DNA of 64,000 bases from Sipunculus nudus (lineage: Eukaryota > Annelida > Sipuncula > Golfingiida > Sipunculidae): assembly GCA_026874595.1 (NCBI GenBank), contig CM049316.1, positions 39,810,695-39,874,694 on the forward strand, given 5' to 3'. Below are positions 21,873-34,440 of this stretch, piece after piece. A model generated the notes under the pieces. The model saw nothing but the letters and a program-made list of their open reading frames with translations. It made no database searches and was not told where the DNA came from. The position numbers and the translations under genes are program-made. The number at the start of each line of letters is the position of its first letter. Position 1 is the first letter of the stretch.

Positions 21873-21888
21873 TCTCGTACGTACGAGA
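21873..21888. repeat. 16-bp palindrome at the array edge
   Basis: TCTCGTACGTACGAGA is a perfect 16-bp palindrome. Its CGTACGTACG core also occurs in the duplicated locus and in the inverted fragment near 18083-18112. Confidence 0.85.
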
Positions 21889-24800
21889 TTCTGTGTCTCC
21901 AAGCACTAATAATATATAGATTAACATATAGCCAGGCTTGTTATTTTGCTATACACCTCCACCAGGATGTTATACATTTCTTTATAAATCTTAAAAATAC
22001 AAGAAAAAAAATAAATTGTCTCCAAGCACTTAAAACCTTATTGATAAAAATATAGCTAGGTTAGTTTTTTTACTGTACACCTCACCGGGATTTTATATGT
22101 TTCTGTTTTAATTCTTCAAAATACAAGCTACATAAACTGTCTCCAAGCACTTATAACCTTATTGATAATCATATAGCTAGGCTAGTATTTTTACTGTTCA
22201 CCTCCACCAGGAATTCGTTTTTTTTTTTTTAAATACTTAAAATACAAGAAACATAAATTGTCCCATAACACTAATAACCTTTTTGATAAACATATAGCCA
22301 GTCGTAATATTTTGCTTTACACCTTCACCAAGAATTTATATGTTTCTGTTTCAATTCTTCAAAATACAAGCAACATAAATTGTTTCCAAGCACTTATAAC
22401 TTTATTGATAAACATATAGGTAGACTAGTTATTTTACTGTACACCTCCACCAGGAATTTATATGTTTCTTTTTCAATTCTTCATAATACAGGAAACATAA
22501 ATTGTCTCCAAACACTAATAACCTTATTGATAAACATAAAGCTAGGCGTGATTTTTTGCTTTACACCTCCACAAAGAATTTTTATGTTTCTTTTTAAATT
22601 CTTAAAATACAAGTAACATAAATTGTCCCATAACACTAATAACCTTATTGATAAACATAAAGCTAGGCGTGATATTTTGCTTTACACCTCCACCAAGAAT
22701 TTTTATGTTTTTTTTTTTAATTTCTTAAAATACAAGAAACATAAATTGTCTCCAAGCACTAATAATCTTATGGATTAACATATAGCCAGGCTTGATATTT
22801 TGTTGTACACCTCCACCAGGACGTAATATTTTTCTTTATAATTCTTAAAAATACAAGAAAAAAAATAATAAATTGTCTCCAAGCACTTAAAACCTTATTG
22901 ATAAAAATATAGCTAGGTTAGTTTTTTTACTGTACACCTCCAACGGGAATTTATATGTTTCTGTTTTAATTCTTCAAAATACAAGCTACATAAACTGTCT
23001 CCAAGCACTTATAACCTTATTGATAATCATATAGCTAGGCTAGCATTTTTACTGTTCACCTCCACCAGGAATTCGTTTCATTTTTTAAATACTTAAAATA
23101 CAAGAAACATAAATTGTCCCATAACACTAATAACCTTTTTGATAAACATATAGCCAGGCGTAATATTTTTACTTTACACCTTCACCAAGAATTTATATGT
23201 TTCTGTTTCAATTCTTCAAAATACAAGCAACATAAATTGTTTCCAAGCACTTATAACTTTTTTGATAAACATATAGGTAGACTAGTTATTTTACTGTACA
23301 CCTCCACCAGGAATTTATATGTTTCTTTTTCAATTCTTCATAATACAGGAAACATAAATTGTCCCCAAACACTAATAACCTTATTGATTAACATAAAGCT
23401 AGGCGTGATATTTTGCTTTACACCTCCACCAAGAATTTGTATGTTTATTTTTATATTCTTAAAATACAAGCAACATAAATTGTTTCCAAGCACTTATAAC
23501 TTTATTGATAAGCATATAGGTAGACTAGTTATTTTACTGTACACCTCCACCAGGAATTTATATGTTTCTTTTTCAATTCTTCATAATACAGGAAACATAA
23601 ATTGTCTCCAAACACTAATAACCTTATTGATAAACATAAAGCTAGGCGTGATTTTTTGCTTTACACCTCCACAAAGAATTTTTATGTTTCTTTTTAAATT
23701 CTTAAAATACAAGTAACATAAATTGTCCCATAACACTAATAACCTTATTGATAAACATAAAGCTAGGCGTGATATTTTGCTTTACACCTCCACCAAGAAT
23801 TTTTATGTTTTTTTTTTTAATTTCTTAAAATACAAGAAACATAAATTGTCTCCAAGCACTAATAATCTTATGGATTAACATATAGCCAGGCTTGATATTT
23901 TGTTGTACACCTCCACCAGGACGTAATATTTTTCTTTATAATTCTTAAAAATACAAGAAAAAAAATAATAAATTGTCTCCAAGCACTTAAAACCTTATTG
24001 ATAAAAATATAGCTAGGTTAGTTTTTTTACTGTACACCTCCACCGGGATTTTACATGTTTCTGTTTTAATTCTTCAAAATACAAGCTACATAAACTGTCT
24101 CCAAGCACTTATAACCTTATTGATAATCATATAGCTAGGCTAGCATTTTTACTGTTCACCTCCACCAGGAATTCGTTTCATTTTTTAAATACTTAAAATA
24201 CAAGAAACATAAATTGTCCCATAACACTAATAACCTTTTTGATAAACATATAGCCAGGCGTAATATTTTTACTTTACACCTTCACCAAGAATTTATATGT
24301 TTCTGTTTCAATTCTTCAAAATACAAGCAACATAAATTGTTTCCAAGCACTTATAACTTTTTTGATAAACATATAGGTAGACTAGTTATTTTACTGTACA
24401 CCTCCACCAAGAATTTATATGTTTCTTTTTCAATTCTTCATAATACAGGAAACATAAATTGTCCCCAAACACTAATAACCTTATTGATAAACATAAAGCT
24501 AGGCGTGATATTTTGCTTTACACCTCCACCAAGAATTTTTATGTTTCTTTTTATATTCTTAAAATACAAGAAACATAAATTGTCTCCAAGCACTAATAAT
24601 CTTATGGATTAACATATAGCCAGGCTTGATATTTTGTTGTACACCTTCACCAGGACGTTATATGTTTCTTTATAATTCTTAAAAATACAAGAAAAAACAT
24701 GAATTGTCTCCAAGCACTTATAACCAAATTGATAAACATATAGCTAGGTTAGTTATTTTACTGTACACCGCCATCGGGAATTTATATGTTTCTAATTCTT

Positions 24801-25800
24801 CAAAAAACAAGCAACATAAATTGTCTCCAAGCACTTATAACCTTATTGATAAACATATAGCTAGGCTAGTTATTTAACTGTACACCTCCATCGGGAATTT
24901 ATATGTTTCTGTTTTTATTCTTCAAAATTCAAGCAACATAAACTGTCTCAAGGCACTTATAACCTTACTGATAAACATATAGCTAGGCTAGTTATTTTAC
25001 TGTACACCTTCACCAGGAATTTATATGTTTCTGTTTTAATTCTTCAAAATACAAGAAACATAAATTGTCCCCAAACACTAATAACCTTATTGATAAACAT
25101 AAAGCCAGGCGTGATATTTTGCTTTACACCTCCACCAAGAATTTTTATGTTTTTTTTTTTAATTCTTAAAATACAAGAAACATAAATTGTCTCCAAGCAC
25201 CAATAATCTTATAGATTAACATATAGCCAGGCTTGATATTTTGTTGTACACCTCCACCAGGACGTTATATATTATATATTATATATTGATAAACCTATAT
25301 CTAGGCTTGTTATTTTGCTGTTCATTTCCGTAAGGAATTTATATGTTTCTGTTTAATTTTTCAAAATACAAAAAACATAAATTGCCACCAAGCACTAAAA
25401 ACCTTATTGATAACCATTTAGCCAGGTTAGTTACTTTACTGTACACCTCCATAAGGAATTTATTTGTTTCTGTTCAAATTCTACAAAATACAAATATATA
25501 TATCGTCTCCAGCACTAATAACCTTATTGATAAACTTATAGATAGACTTGTTATTTTGCTTTACACCTCCACCAGGAATTTATTATGTTTCTGTGTAAAA
25601 TTCTTCAAAATACATGAACCATTAACTCTCTCAAAGCACAATAACTTTTGTGTTGAAAACATAGCTAGGCTAGTTATTTTGCTGTTTAAATTCTTCACAA
25701 TGCAAGGAAAAATAAGTGTCTCCAAGCACCATTAACCTTATGGATAAATATAGAGCTAGGCTAGTTATTTTGCTGTACGACCCAACAGGAACTTATATGC
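21889..25800. repeat. 122-bp tandem array with a 1,100-bp higher-order repeat
   Basis: Landmarks such as ACACCTCCACC recur every 121-123 bp (22441, 22563, 22684, 22807), giving about 32 monomers. Each has AATTTATATGTTTCT, AAATTGTCTCCAAGCAC, AACCTTATTGATAAACATA and TAGCTAGGCTAG-type segments. A block of nine monomers, about 22370-23470, is repeated with an offset of exactly 1,100 bp at about 23470-24570, almost without change. Monomers toward 25,300-25,800 are more diverged. Open frames here are only repeat translation. Confidence 0.9.
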
Positions 25801-26426
25801 TTTTAAAAAAAACATAAATCAAGGTACAACTCAAGTAACATCTTAATTTTGGTTCTACATATACCTATTAACAATGTAGCGTTTTTAATCCAATATTACC
25901 GTATAAATCCAAAAGAAATTTACTTTTTACTCTGCAGCACAAGGCAAGAAGTCATCATGTTTTCTTGAAACCCAAGGTTTCTAAGTGCCGTCGTTTTAGT
26001 GCTGGCAGAACAGTACTTCACAGCTCACCTTATAGCTGTCCCATCAAGAAACTAATAAAATTCATAAATGCAGGCAAGAATAAACATATGATTGCGGCCT
26101 TCGGTCACAATATCGTACCCTGATTATAAAAAAGGTCAACAGTACCGAAATTTAGCATAAAATATTAACATTGATATATTAACAGATAATAACTGAAACC
26201 ATTAAGTAACCATGCTTTAAAGTTGTGTGAATATTTAGTTTACACGGGATGTAAGACATATAATTTAATTCCATACATATATAATTTAAAATGTGGTTAT
26301 GGAGTATCTTAAAAACCCCGCTGAGGGATGTGTAACCTGTGATTTGTTATGTTCCCCGGTTTGAAAATACATGACATTACGTTTAGTTAAATATCTATTA
26401 ATCTGTTTTCAGTCTAAGAGTTAAAA
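25801..26426. other. Right flank of the 122-bp array, no gene
   Basis: AT-rich. A possible hairpin with one mismatch and one wobble lies at 26091-26111 (ATTGCGGCC and GGTCACAAT around TTC). The stretch 26138-26212 resembles 30825-30900, which follows the isolated 122-bp monomer, so array and flank may belong to one dispersed element. Confidence 0.45.
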
Positions 26427-27727
26427 AAGGACCCTAGGGTCATGACGTTCATCTGAATTCCAAGAGCCTGGAACAATTAGTAAAATGACTCCCAGAATGC
26501 GCAATATCATGCATTTGGGTGACAGTGACCTTATTCTACATCCAGCTGCTACCATTTGTGCCCATCAAACTAATAGAGTGTAAACTTCATGTTCCTTCAC
26601 ACAGCTGCTGAAAAACGTTCAGACTGACATTTCAGTTCCTGAGGATTTGTACTGTATCCGTTTCACTGAGTACTTACAAACATATTATCTCCCCCAATTC
26701 GTAAAATATAGGTAAAAAAGACCTTATTTTAGGTTTCCAGGGAGATTTTTCTAGGACCTCCTTGGATGTAAAGTTAGAAATGTCTTGGTCTAACGGTAAC
26801 TGTGTGCCCTGTCAACAGCCAGACCACTTCATTTGAAAGTCTCAATAACAGAGAAAACATGAGTACAAATTAAATATATATATATAACGTGGCGCCACCA
26901 GTCTGCAGGAACTGATGAAACACTCCATGACCATAAAACACAGAACGTATCTTGGCGATCAATCCATTAGTTATTATGATTATGTGTCAAATTTTTAACT
27001 AAACTGGCGGGTTTTTACGAGCCCTTTAGCTATATATGGAGGATATTGGAAACATAGACCAAATTTCAGGTTTCAAAGGAGATATTCATGGACCTCCCAG
27101 TATGCCAAGTTAGAGTTTCAAGGTCAAACTATTACGATTAATGTCCTATAAATGGGCAACCGTTTCATTTGGTGTATTAAAAAAAGGGGGGGGGGAATGT
27201 GTAAATATTCGAAAAAATTATCTATCGGAACTGATGAACCATTCCATGCTCAATATGCATGCAAAACATTTTGGCGATCAATGCAGAAGTTATTCAGATA
27301 CAGGAGATTTTGTATCAAATTTTTAATTATTCTGAGGGTAATTACGAGCCCCGTATTTCATAGGTTATGGGTAACAGAGACCTAATTTCATGTTTCTAAT
27401 TAGATTTGTCATATACCTCCCTAAAGTTAAAAAAATTGTAGGTCCAACAGTGACAATTTGTGCCATGTACATATATCATGGCTTCATTTAAAGTTCTAAA
27501 AAATAAAGAAAAATCATGGAAAAAATAAGGTTGCGCTGTCAGTCTGCATCAACTGATGTAACACCCCATGGTCAATATAAAGTATCATCGTGATCAATGC
27601 ATTACTTATTCAGATACTCGAACTTTGTATCAAATTTTTAATTATCCTTGGGGGGGGGGGGGGGGGAGGGGGGGTCTTACGAGCCCCATAGCTCAGAGGA
27701 TATGGGTAACAGGGATCTAATTTCAGG

Positions 27728-28856
27728 TGTCACCAGGGGACAGTGACTTAGTTATTTTATTGCATTTTTAAGTTAAGAGTAATCTAAATGATTGTTATTT
27801 TAACTTGTTGTTCTTAAATATGCAGTATCAGGTTTAGATGTTAGTGTGTGAACTGAGTTTAGAGAACCCAGGTGTCTCATTTGATATTAAATTCAGTACA
27901 ATTTTAATTCCGTGGGAACCGATTCATCTGTAGATGATTCTATTTCAAAACTGTTTACTATACTCATGAAAGTCAACACAACTTTGTATTTGCTTTTCCT
28001 CATGGTTTTCCATCTCGAGGCGTGTCCGTTTAATATTCTTGCAGTAAATGACAGGCCGGATAATTATGTGAGATGATTGGCAAGAAGTCGGTGATGTCAG
28101 TAAGCGTAATTTAGCGACGGATAAGAGGAACTAAAGACAATCGCCCAGGTCAGCGCGCCAGTTGGATGTAGGCTGGCGATTGTCTGTGATCAAGAGGCGG
28201 GCGCGTGTTTGTCAGGGTCTGTTCAGCTAAGAGATGATGTTGCTGTGCGTAAAACGTAGATATCTCTATATATCCACTAGAATGGATATTGTAATTACCA
28301 ACCGACTGGTAATCCGGCGATGTGTGTCTGCCGTGAGTGCGTCCAGTACCAGGCCAGGACGATTCACGCGAAAGCAGAGTGGAATTGAATATTGTCTTGC
28401 GGGGGCATTTTTTGGGTACTTAATTCTGGATGAATCCAGGAGACATCTGCTGTGAATAACATTTCTTCAGTAATCCTACAGGGAGGAACTGTGTTGATAA
28501 GTAGTCGGGATAGCTGGCGGATCAATGTGTATGTACACAGTGAGGGCGGACTGAGCTAAGAGCTGGCATTCCAATTTCACGTCTGCCTGTCGATCTTGTG
28601 ATCGTAAGCCGTGTATAGAAGTGAACCTTCGTATGCTGTGAACGTAGAGGGGTAAACAGGAGTTATTGAATTTGTTTGATTATTTCGACTCTTTTGATCA
28701 TCGAGAACGCCTCTCCAGATAAATGTAAGTGTATTTTAGTATATTTAATTGTTTTTGTACACGTCTTTTTCATCCTTTGGGGCGTATGTGTGAATTTCAG
28801 CCGGTTTGGTTTACCGGTTAGAGAACCTGGACGTCAATTCCTCCGGGGTTGTGACA
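27728..28856. mobile_element. Solo LTR, ~1.13 kb, probably Ty3/Gypsy-type
   Basis: It begins TGTCAC and ends GTGACA, the TG...CA ends and short inverted repeat of an LTR. It splits an E4 repeat unit; the unbroken unit reads ...TTTCAGGTTTCCAAGG. TCAGG (27723-27727) and CCAGG (28857-28861) flank it as a 5-bp target duplication with one mismatch. It is clearly richer in G+C than its surroundings. A TATATA box lies at 28267-28272. No internal coding region or second LTR is present, so it is a recombined single LTR. The Gypsy assignment rests only on the end sequences and the 5-bp duplication. Orientation is not established. Confidence 0.65.
28135..28185. repeat. 11-bp perfect hairpin inside the solo LTR
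   Basis: AGACAATCGCC (28135-28145) and GGCGATTGTCT (28175-28185) are exact reverse complements around a 29-nt loop. It lies about 80 bp upstream of the TATATA sequence. The role is unknown. Confidence 0.7.
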
Positions 28857-30134
28857 CCAGGTTCCCAAGGAGATTTTCATGGACCTACCTGGATATCAAC
28901 TTGGATATTCAAGGTCAAACGGTTAATATTTGTGCTTGGACGACCGCTTCATTTTAAGGTCTCGAAATAAAGCAAAACATGTGTAAAAAAAGGTGGCGCC
29001 ACCAGTCTGCAGGAGCTGACGAAACACTACATAATTAATATGCCTACAAGGAATCATAGGGATCTGGATACTGGAGCTTTGTATACATTTTTCTTGAGGT
29101 TATTTACAAGTTCCATAGCTCGACGAATACGGGAAACCATAATTCAGGTTTCCAAGGAGATTTATCATGAATCTATCGAGATGTAAAGGGAGAACGGATG
29201 ATACAATCCACGACCAATAGGCGTACATAGAATCATGGCAATCAATGCTTTAGGTGTTCAGATACTCGAGCTTTTGGATCATTTTTTTTAATTTGTCTGG
29301 GGGTATTTACAAGATCAATAGCTCTGAAGATATTGGTAACAGAGACCCTAATTTTAGGTTTCAAATTATATGTTTTATGGACCTTAACGGATCTAAAAAT
29401 AGACGATTTTAGGTCCAAGGGTAACGATATGTACCCTGTTAATAGACGACCGTTTTATTTGAAGGTGTCAAATAGAGAAAATAAGGGGAAAATTCGAAAA
29501 AAATACAGGTGGCGCATCCAGTCTGTAGGACCTGATGAAACTCTCCATGATCAATGAGATTCAAAGAATAAGGACGACCAATGAATTCGTTATACAGATA
29601 CTGCAGCTTTTATATCAAATTTTCAATTATTCTGGGGGGTAATCACGAGCTCGATTGTTCGGAAGATATGGGTATTAGAGGCCTTATATCAGGTTTCCAA
29701 GGGGATTTTTGGACCTCCTTAGATATCAAGTTTGGAGATTCTAGGTGTAACAGCAAAGATTTGTGCCCTGTTAACAGATGACCAATTTATTTGAAGGCTT
29801 AAAACATAGAGAAAACAATGCGTAAAATATAAAAAAAAATAGAGCCACCAGTCTACAGGAACTGATAAAACACTCCATGATCAATATGCATGCGAAGAAC
29901 CATGGCGACTAATGCTTTAGTCATTCGCATACTTGAGCTTTTGTATCAGGTTTTTAATTATTCGGGGGGGGGGGGGGGGGGGGCTGGGAGGATATGGGTA
30001 ATAGAGACATAATTTCAGGTGTTTGAGGAGATTTTTCATAGACTTCTCTGGATGTACAATTGAGAAGTTTTGACGACGGCCGGAGGGACAAAGAGTGATC
30101 GCTATAGCTCAGAGGACTTTCAGTCAGCTGTGCT

Positions 30135-31093
30135 AAACATATTAGGAATTACAGAGGTTTAAAATTGAATTACTTGTGGAGAATGAATCAAATCGAATTT
30201 TACAAATCAACATTTTCCATTACAAAATTCACGGAAAGAAAATTATATTAAAATCAGGATTGCCATCTGGTATTTGTGGTAAAATATGGTAAAACGGTGG
30301 TAAAATAGAATACATTCGATGAAGTGCTTGATTGTATAAACTAGCATAAACATTCAAAATATGTAAGCACAACATATTATATACAACACTAAATAAAATA
30401 ATGCTGAGATAAAACACAAAGCTAAAGATAACTGATAATCATAAATTGCCAATTGCATAAATCACTTCAGAAAAACAACATCTTTTTCAATATTCTTACT
30501 ATTCTTTTCAAAACAATTTCAACCTTTACTCAACTGTCGGAACTTACTTAGTGTCGGAACATTGAAACTTGTCAATCAATCATAAACTAACAAAAAACAA
30601 TATAAAAACAGAACTACATATATAAAAAAGTTTAGTTAAAAGAGGTGTCATTTTATGCTGAATTTATATGTTTGAAGGGTTAAATGTGAGAACAGGTTCG
30701 TTACCTAATAACTTTGGTGATAACCACATAGGTAGACTTGTGACTTTGCTGTTTACCTCGACCAGGAATTTATATGTTTCTGTTTAAATTCTTTTGCAAA
30801 AATATCTTACCGTGAGTATGAATTGTCAGAAATGCCGAAATTCAGCAAAAAAAAAATATTTATTCACATTGATATTCTAACAAATAAGTACTGAAACCAT
30901 TTTTTCTATGGTGTTCAGTTGACCTTGATGAAGATGACCCTTGCACTGACTTCGCCCAACGGTGACTGCGGTAAACTGCTGTTATGGAAACAAGGAGTCC
31001 CTCTCAAGCGTTCTGTGTCAAACAGTTTCTGATGACGATTACCAGTGACCTTGGGCGTTATGCTGAATATGTAAAGACATGAATAAGTGATAA

Positions 31094-31137
<44 letters not shown>

Positions 31138-31659
31138 CAAAACATGACTCATTACAATGCATACTTCCCAATATCTTATCCTTTTACATACAAATATCAC
31201 AAAGGGAAAACTATACATAAAATAATCAGTTATTTGTCATATGACAGTAAAAATCTGGGTCGATTATATGCTTGACGTATTTTTCCAGACTTAATTTACT
31301 AGGGCATAAGGGAATTTGGGAATTTGTGAGGGAATTTGGGTCATTTATTACATATAACTAAAAATAATATGATGGACCGTTCTCTCTGTAAATAAGACCT
31401 GTTCATTTTTCAGTCCAAACAAAAGAAAATTTGGTAATTGAAGGACATCGAGCGCCACAGGTCATATTGGTCAATCAAAGCTTTTTATAATAAAACGGTC
31501 CAATTCATGAACCTATTCCTGACAAATGTGCACTCCTCGTTGAAAGTCGGGGTTAAATTCCTGCACAGGCAGGGATATGATCCCATTGAACTGGCTTTGT
31601 CCTCGAACAACGAACTATGGTCATATTTTGTTTTGGAGATGCCAGTACATGTCGTTTTT
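30135..31659. other. Spacer with an isolated 122-bp-family monomer
   Basis: AT-rich with no gene recognised. About 30704-30795 is a single diverged monomer of the 122-bp family (AATAACTTTGGTGATAACC through AATTTATATGTTTCTG), far from the main array. A (TA)n tract lies at 31096-31136. Confidence 0.55.
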
Positions 31660-32892
31660 AGCTCAGCTGACTGAAAGTCATATTAGCTACATAGCAATCA
31701 CTCTTCGTCCGTCGTCCGTCTGTCCGGCCATCCGGCCGTCCGTCCGTTAACAGGGCACAAATCGTAACCGCTGGACCTGGAATCTTCTAACTTGATATCC
31801 AGGGAGGTCCATGGAAAATCTCCTTGGAAACCTGAAATTAGGTCTCTTTTACCCATATTCTCCAAGCTATGGTTCTCATAATACCCCCAAGAATAATTAA
31901 TAATTTGATACAAAAGCTCAAATATCTGAATAACTACTTCATTGATAACCATGATTCTTTGCATGAATATTGATCATAGAGTGTTCCATCAGTTCCTGCA
32001 AAACTGGTGGCGCCACCTGTATTTTTTTTATAATTTTAAGGAATTTTTCTCTAGTTTTGATACCATCAAAGAAGCTGTCATCTGTAAACAGGACACAAAT
32101 CGTAACCGCTGGACCTAGAATCTTCTTACCTGACATCAAGAGAGGTCCATGAAATGTCTCTGTGGAAACGTGACAGTAGGTCTCTGTTACCAATATCCTC
32201 CGAGCTATTGGGCTCTTAATTACCCCTCAGAATAATTAAAATTTGAAAAAAAAAGCTCCAGTATCTGAATAACTAATGCATTGAACACCATGATTCTTTA
32301 CATGAATATTGATCACGGAGTGTTCCATAAGTTCCAGCAGACTGGTGGTGCCACCTGTATTTTTTTTCTAATTTTTACCATTTTTTCCCAATTTTTGAGA
32401 CCTTCAAAGTAGCTGTCAACTGTTAACAGGACACAAATCGTAACCGCTGGATCTGAAATCTTCATACTTAAGTTCAAGGGAGGTCCATGAAACCTAAAAC
32501 CTAAAATTAGGTCTCTGTTACCCATATCGTCCAAGCTATGGGCCTCGTAAGTATCCCTCAGAATAATTAAAAATTTGATACAAAAGCTTCAGTATCTGAA
32601 CAACTAATGCATTGATAACCATGATTCTTTGCATGATTATTGATCATGGGTGTTCCATCAGTTCCTGCACACTGGTGGCGCCACATGTATTTTTTCCAAT
32701 TTTTACGATTTTTTTTTCTCTATTTTTGAGACCTTCAAAGGAGCTGTCATATGTTAACAGGGCACAAATCATAACTGCTGGACCTGGAATCTTCAAAATT
32801 GACACCAAGGGAGGTCCATTAAAAGTCTCTGTTGGAACGTGAAATTACGTCTCTGTTACCCATATCCTCTGAGCTATGGGGCTCAATCATTA

Positions 32893-32924
32893 CCCCCCCC
32901 CCACCCCCCCCCCCCCCCACCCCC
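32893..32924. repeat. Poly-C tract in E3
   Basis: 32 nt of C broken by two A's. It replaces the TACCCCCCAGA segment of the standard unit. Confidence 0.9.
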
Positions 32925-33097
32925 AGAATAATTAAAATTTTGAAACAAAAGCTTGAATAAGCTTGTGAATAACTAATACATTGACTGCCATAATTCTTTG
33001 CATGCATATTGATGATCATGGACTGTTTCTTTAGTTCCTGCTGACTGGTGGCAGAAACCATTTTTTTCAAATTTTTACGAATTTTTCTATATTTATG

Positions 33098-34275
33098 AGA
33101 CCTTCAAATAAAGCCTCATCTGTTAACAGGGCACAGATCGTAACTTTTTGACCTAGAATCTTCTAACTTATCATCTAAAGAGGTCCATGAAAAGTCTTTT
33201 TGGAAATCTGAATTAAGGTGTCTGTTACCCATGTCCTTCGAGCTATGGGGCTCATAAGAACCCCCAAGAATAATTCAAAATGTGATTCTTCGTTTCTTTT
33301 CAGAGAACTCCTCCGAGAACCTTGTACCGATCTTTCCGAAACCAAGCACAGTTGTTCCTTCACCTATGTAGTTGTGCATAACAAAGACAGGTGGCACCAC
33401 CTGCAATCCTTTCTGGACAGTTCGAATCTGGGTGTCTCTTAGATAACAGCCAATATCTCAGGAGAGGTCCAATGTATTGAGCTGAAAGTTTGCATGTCCA
33501 TAGATCGTGAATCTCTCCATTTTGTTATCACGACTTGTGGCGCCACCTACAATACTTTTTGCGTAGCTTCAATCTGTGCATTTGCCATTTGTTTGTCTAA
33601 GTGATTCTTCAATGTATTGGGTTGAAATTGTGCATGTTCATAGATTCTCAACACCTTTATCTCTTAAACAAGACTGATGGCTTTAACAAGACCTTCAAAT
33701 AAAGCCTCATCTGTTAACAGGGCACATATCATAACTGTTTGACATAGAATCTTTTAACTTATCATCTAAAGAGATCCATGAAAAGTCTTTTTGGAAATCT
33801 GAAATAAGGTCTTTGTTACCCATGTCCTCCGAGCTATGGGGCTCATAAGAACCCCCAAGAATAATTAAAAATGTGATTCTTCGTTTCTTTTCAGAGAACT
33901 CCTCCGAGAACCTTGTACCGATCTTTTAGAAACCCAGCACAGTTGTTCCCTCACCTAGTAGCTGTGCATAACAAAGACAGGTGGCACCACCTGCAATCCT
34001 TTCTGGGCAGTACGAATCTGGGTGTCTCTTAAATAACAGCCCATATCTCAGAAGAGGTCCAATGTATTGAGCTGAAAGTTTGCATTACCATAGATCGTGG
34101 ATCTCTCCATTTTGTAATCACGACTTGTGGCGCCACCTACGATACTTTTTGCGTAGCGTCAATCTGTGCATTTGCCATCTGTTTGTCTTAGTGGTTCTTC
34201 ACTGTATTGGGTTGAAACTGTGCATGTTCATAGATTCTCAACACCTTTATCTCTTAAACAAGACTGAAGGCGCCA
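33098..34275 (+). repeat. 591-bp tandem duplication in E3
   Basis: AGACCTTCAAATAAAGCC starts at 33098 and 33689, and the whole intervening unit is repeated with few changes. The unit fuses an E1-type segment to an E2-type segment (CTTCGTTTCTTTTCAGAG onward), so this hybrid unit was itself amplified. Confidence 0.85.
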
Positions 34276-34440
34276 TCTGCAGTTGTTTTTGCTTGGCGTC
34301 CATCCGTTTATTTGCTTTTGGTGAAAATTGCTCATATCTCCGGAGTGGTTCAAAGTATTGGTCTGAAATTTGGCATGTCCATCCATCTTGGAAGGTTTTC
34401 TCGAAAACCAGACAGGTGGCACCACTTACCTTCCTGTTAT

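Larger units (their letters stand above)
26427..30134 (-). mobile_element. Element E4, inverted E1-family copy
   Basis: On the minus strand it starts at 30134 next to a T-run with the E1-type 5' sequence (AGCACAGCTGACTGAAAGTC), followed by the GCGATCACTCTTTGTCC block. It ends near 26427 with the palindrome GACCCTAGGGTC (26430-26441) and T's. Before the palindrome is a diverged copy of E1's 3' subterminal repeat with an exact CGTCATGACCC joint. In between are diverged ~330-bp units with the core palindrome at 26891, 28992 and elsewhere. G-runs at 27650-27674 and 29964-29983 expand the unit's own C-tract. A solo LTR is inserted at 27728. Confidence 0.75.
31660..34440 (+). mobile_element. Element E3, E1-family copy truncated at its 3' end
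   Basis: It starts after a T-run with AGCTCAGCTGACTGAAAGTCA and the GTCCGTC block. Units of about 330-338 bp carry the core palindrome at 32006, 32344 and 32674. From about 33290 the array changes to units resembling those of E2. A C-rich tract at 32893-32924 expands the unit's C-tract. No 3' inverted repeat or terminal palindrome was found before the TIR element at 34441, so the 3' end is missing. Confidence 0.7.

Noticed and set aside
22380-25735. Open frames up to 200 codons in the 122-bp array
   Set aside because: The frame stays open because monomer blocks keep phase. The sequence is Phe/Leu/Tyr-rich translation of AT-rich repeats.
28234-28455. 73-codon frame inside the solo LTR
   Set aside because: No recognised domain, and its position in an LTR makes chance or leader sequence more likely than a gene.
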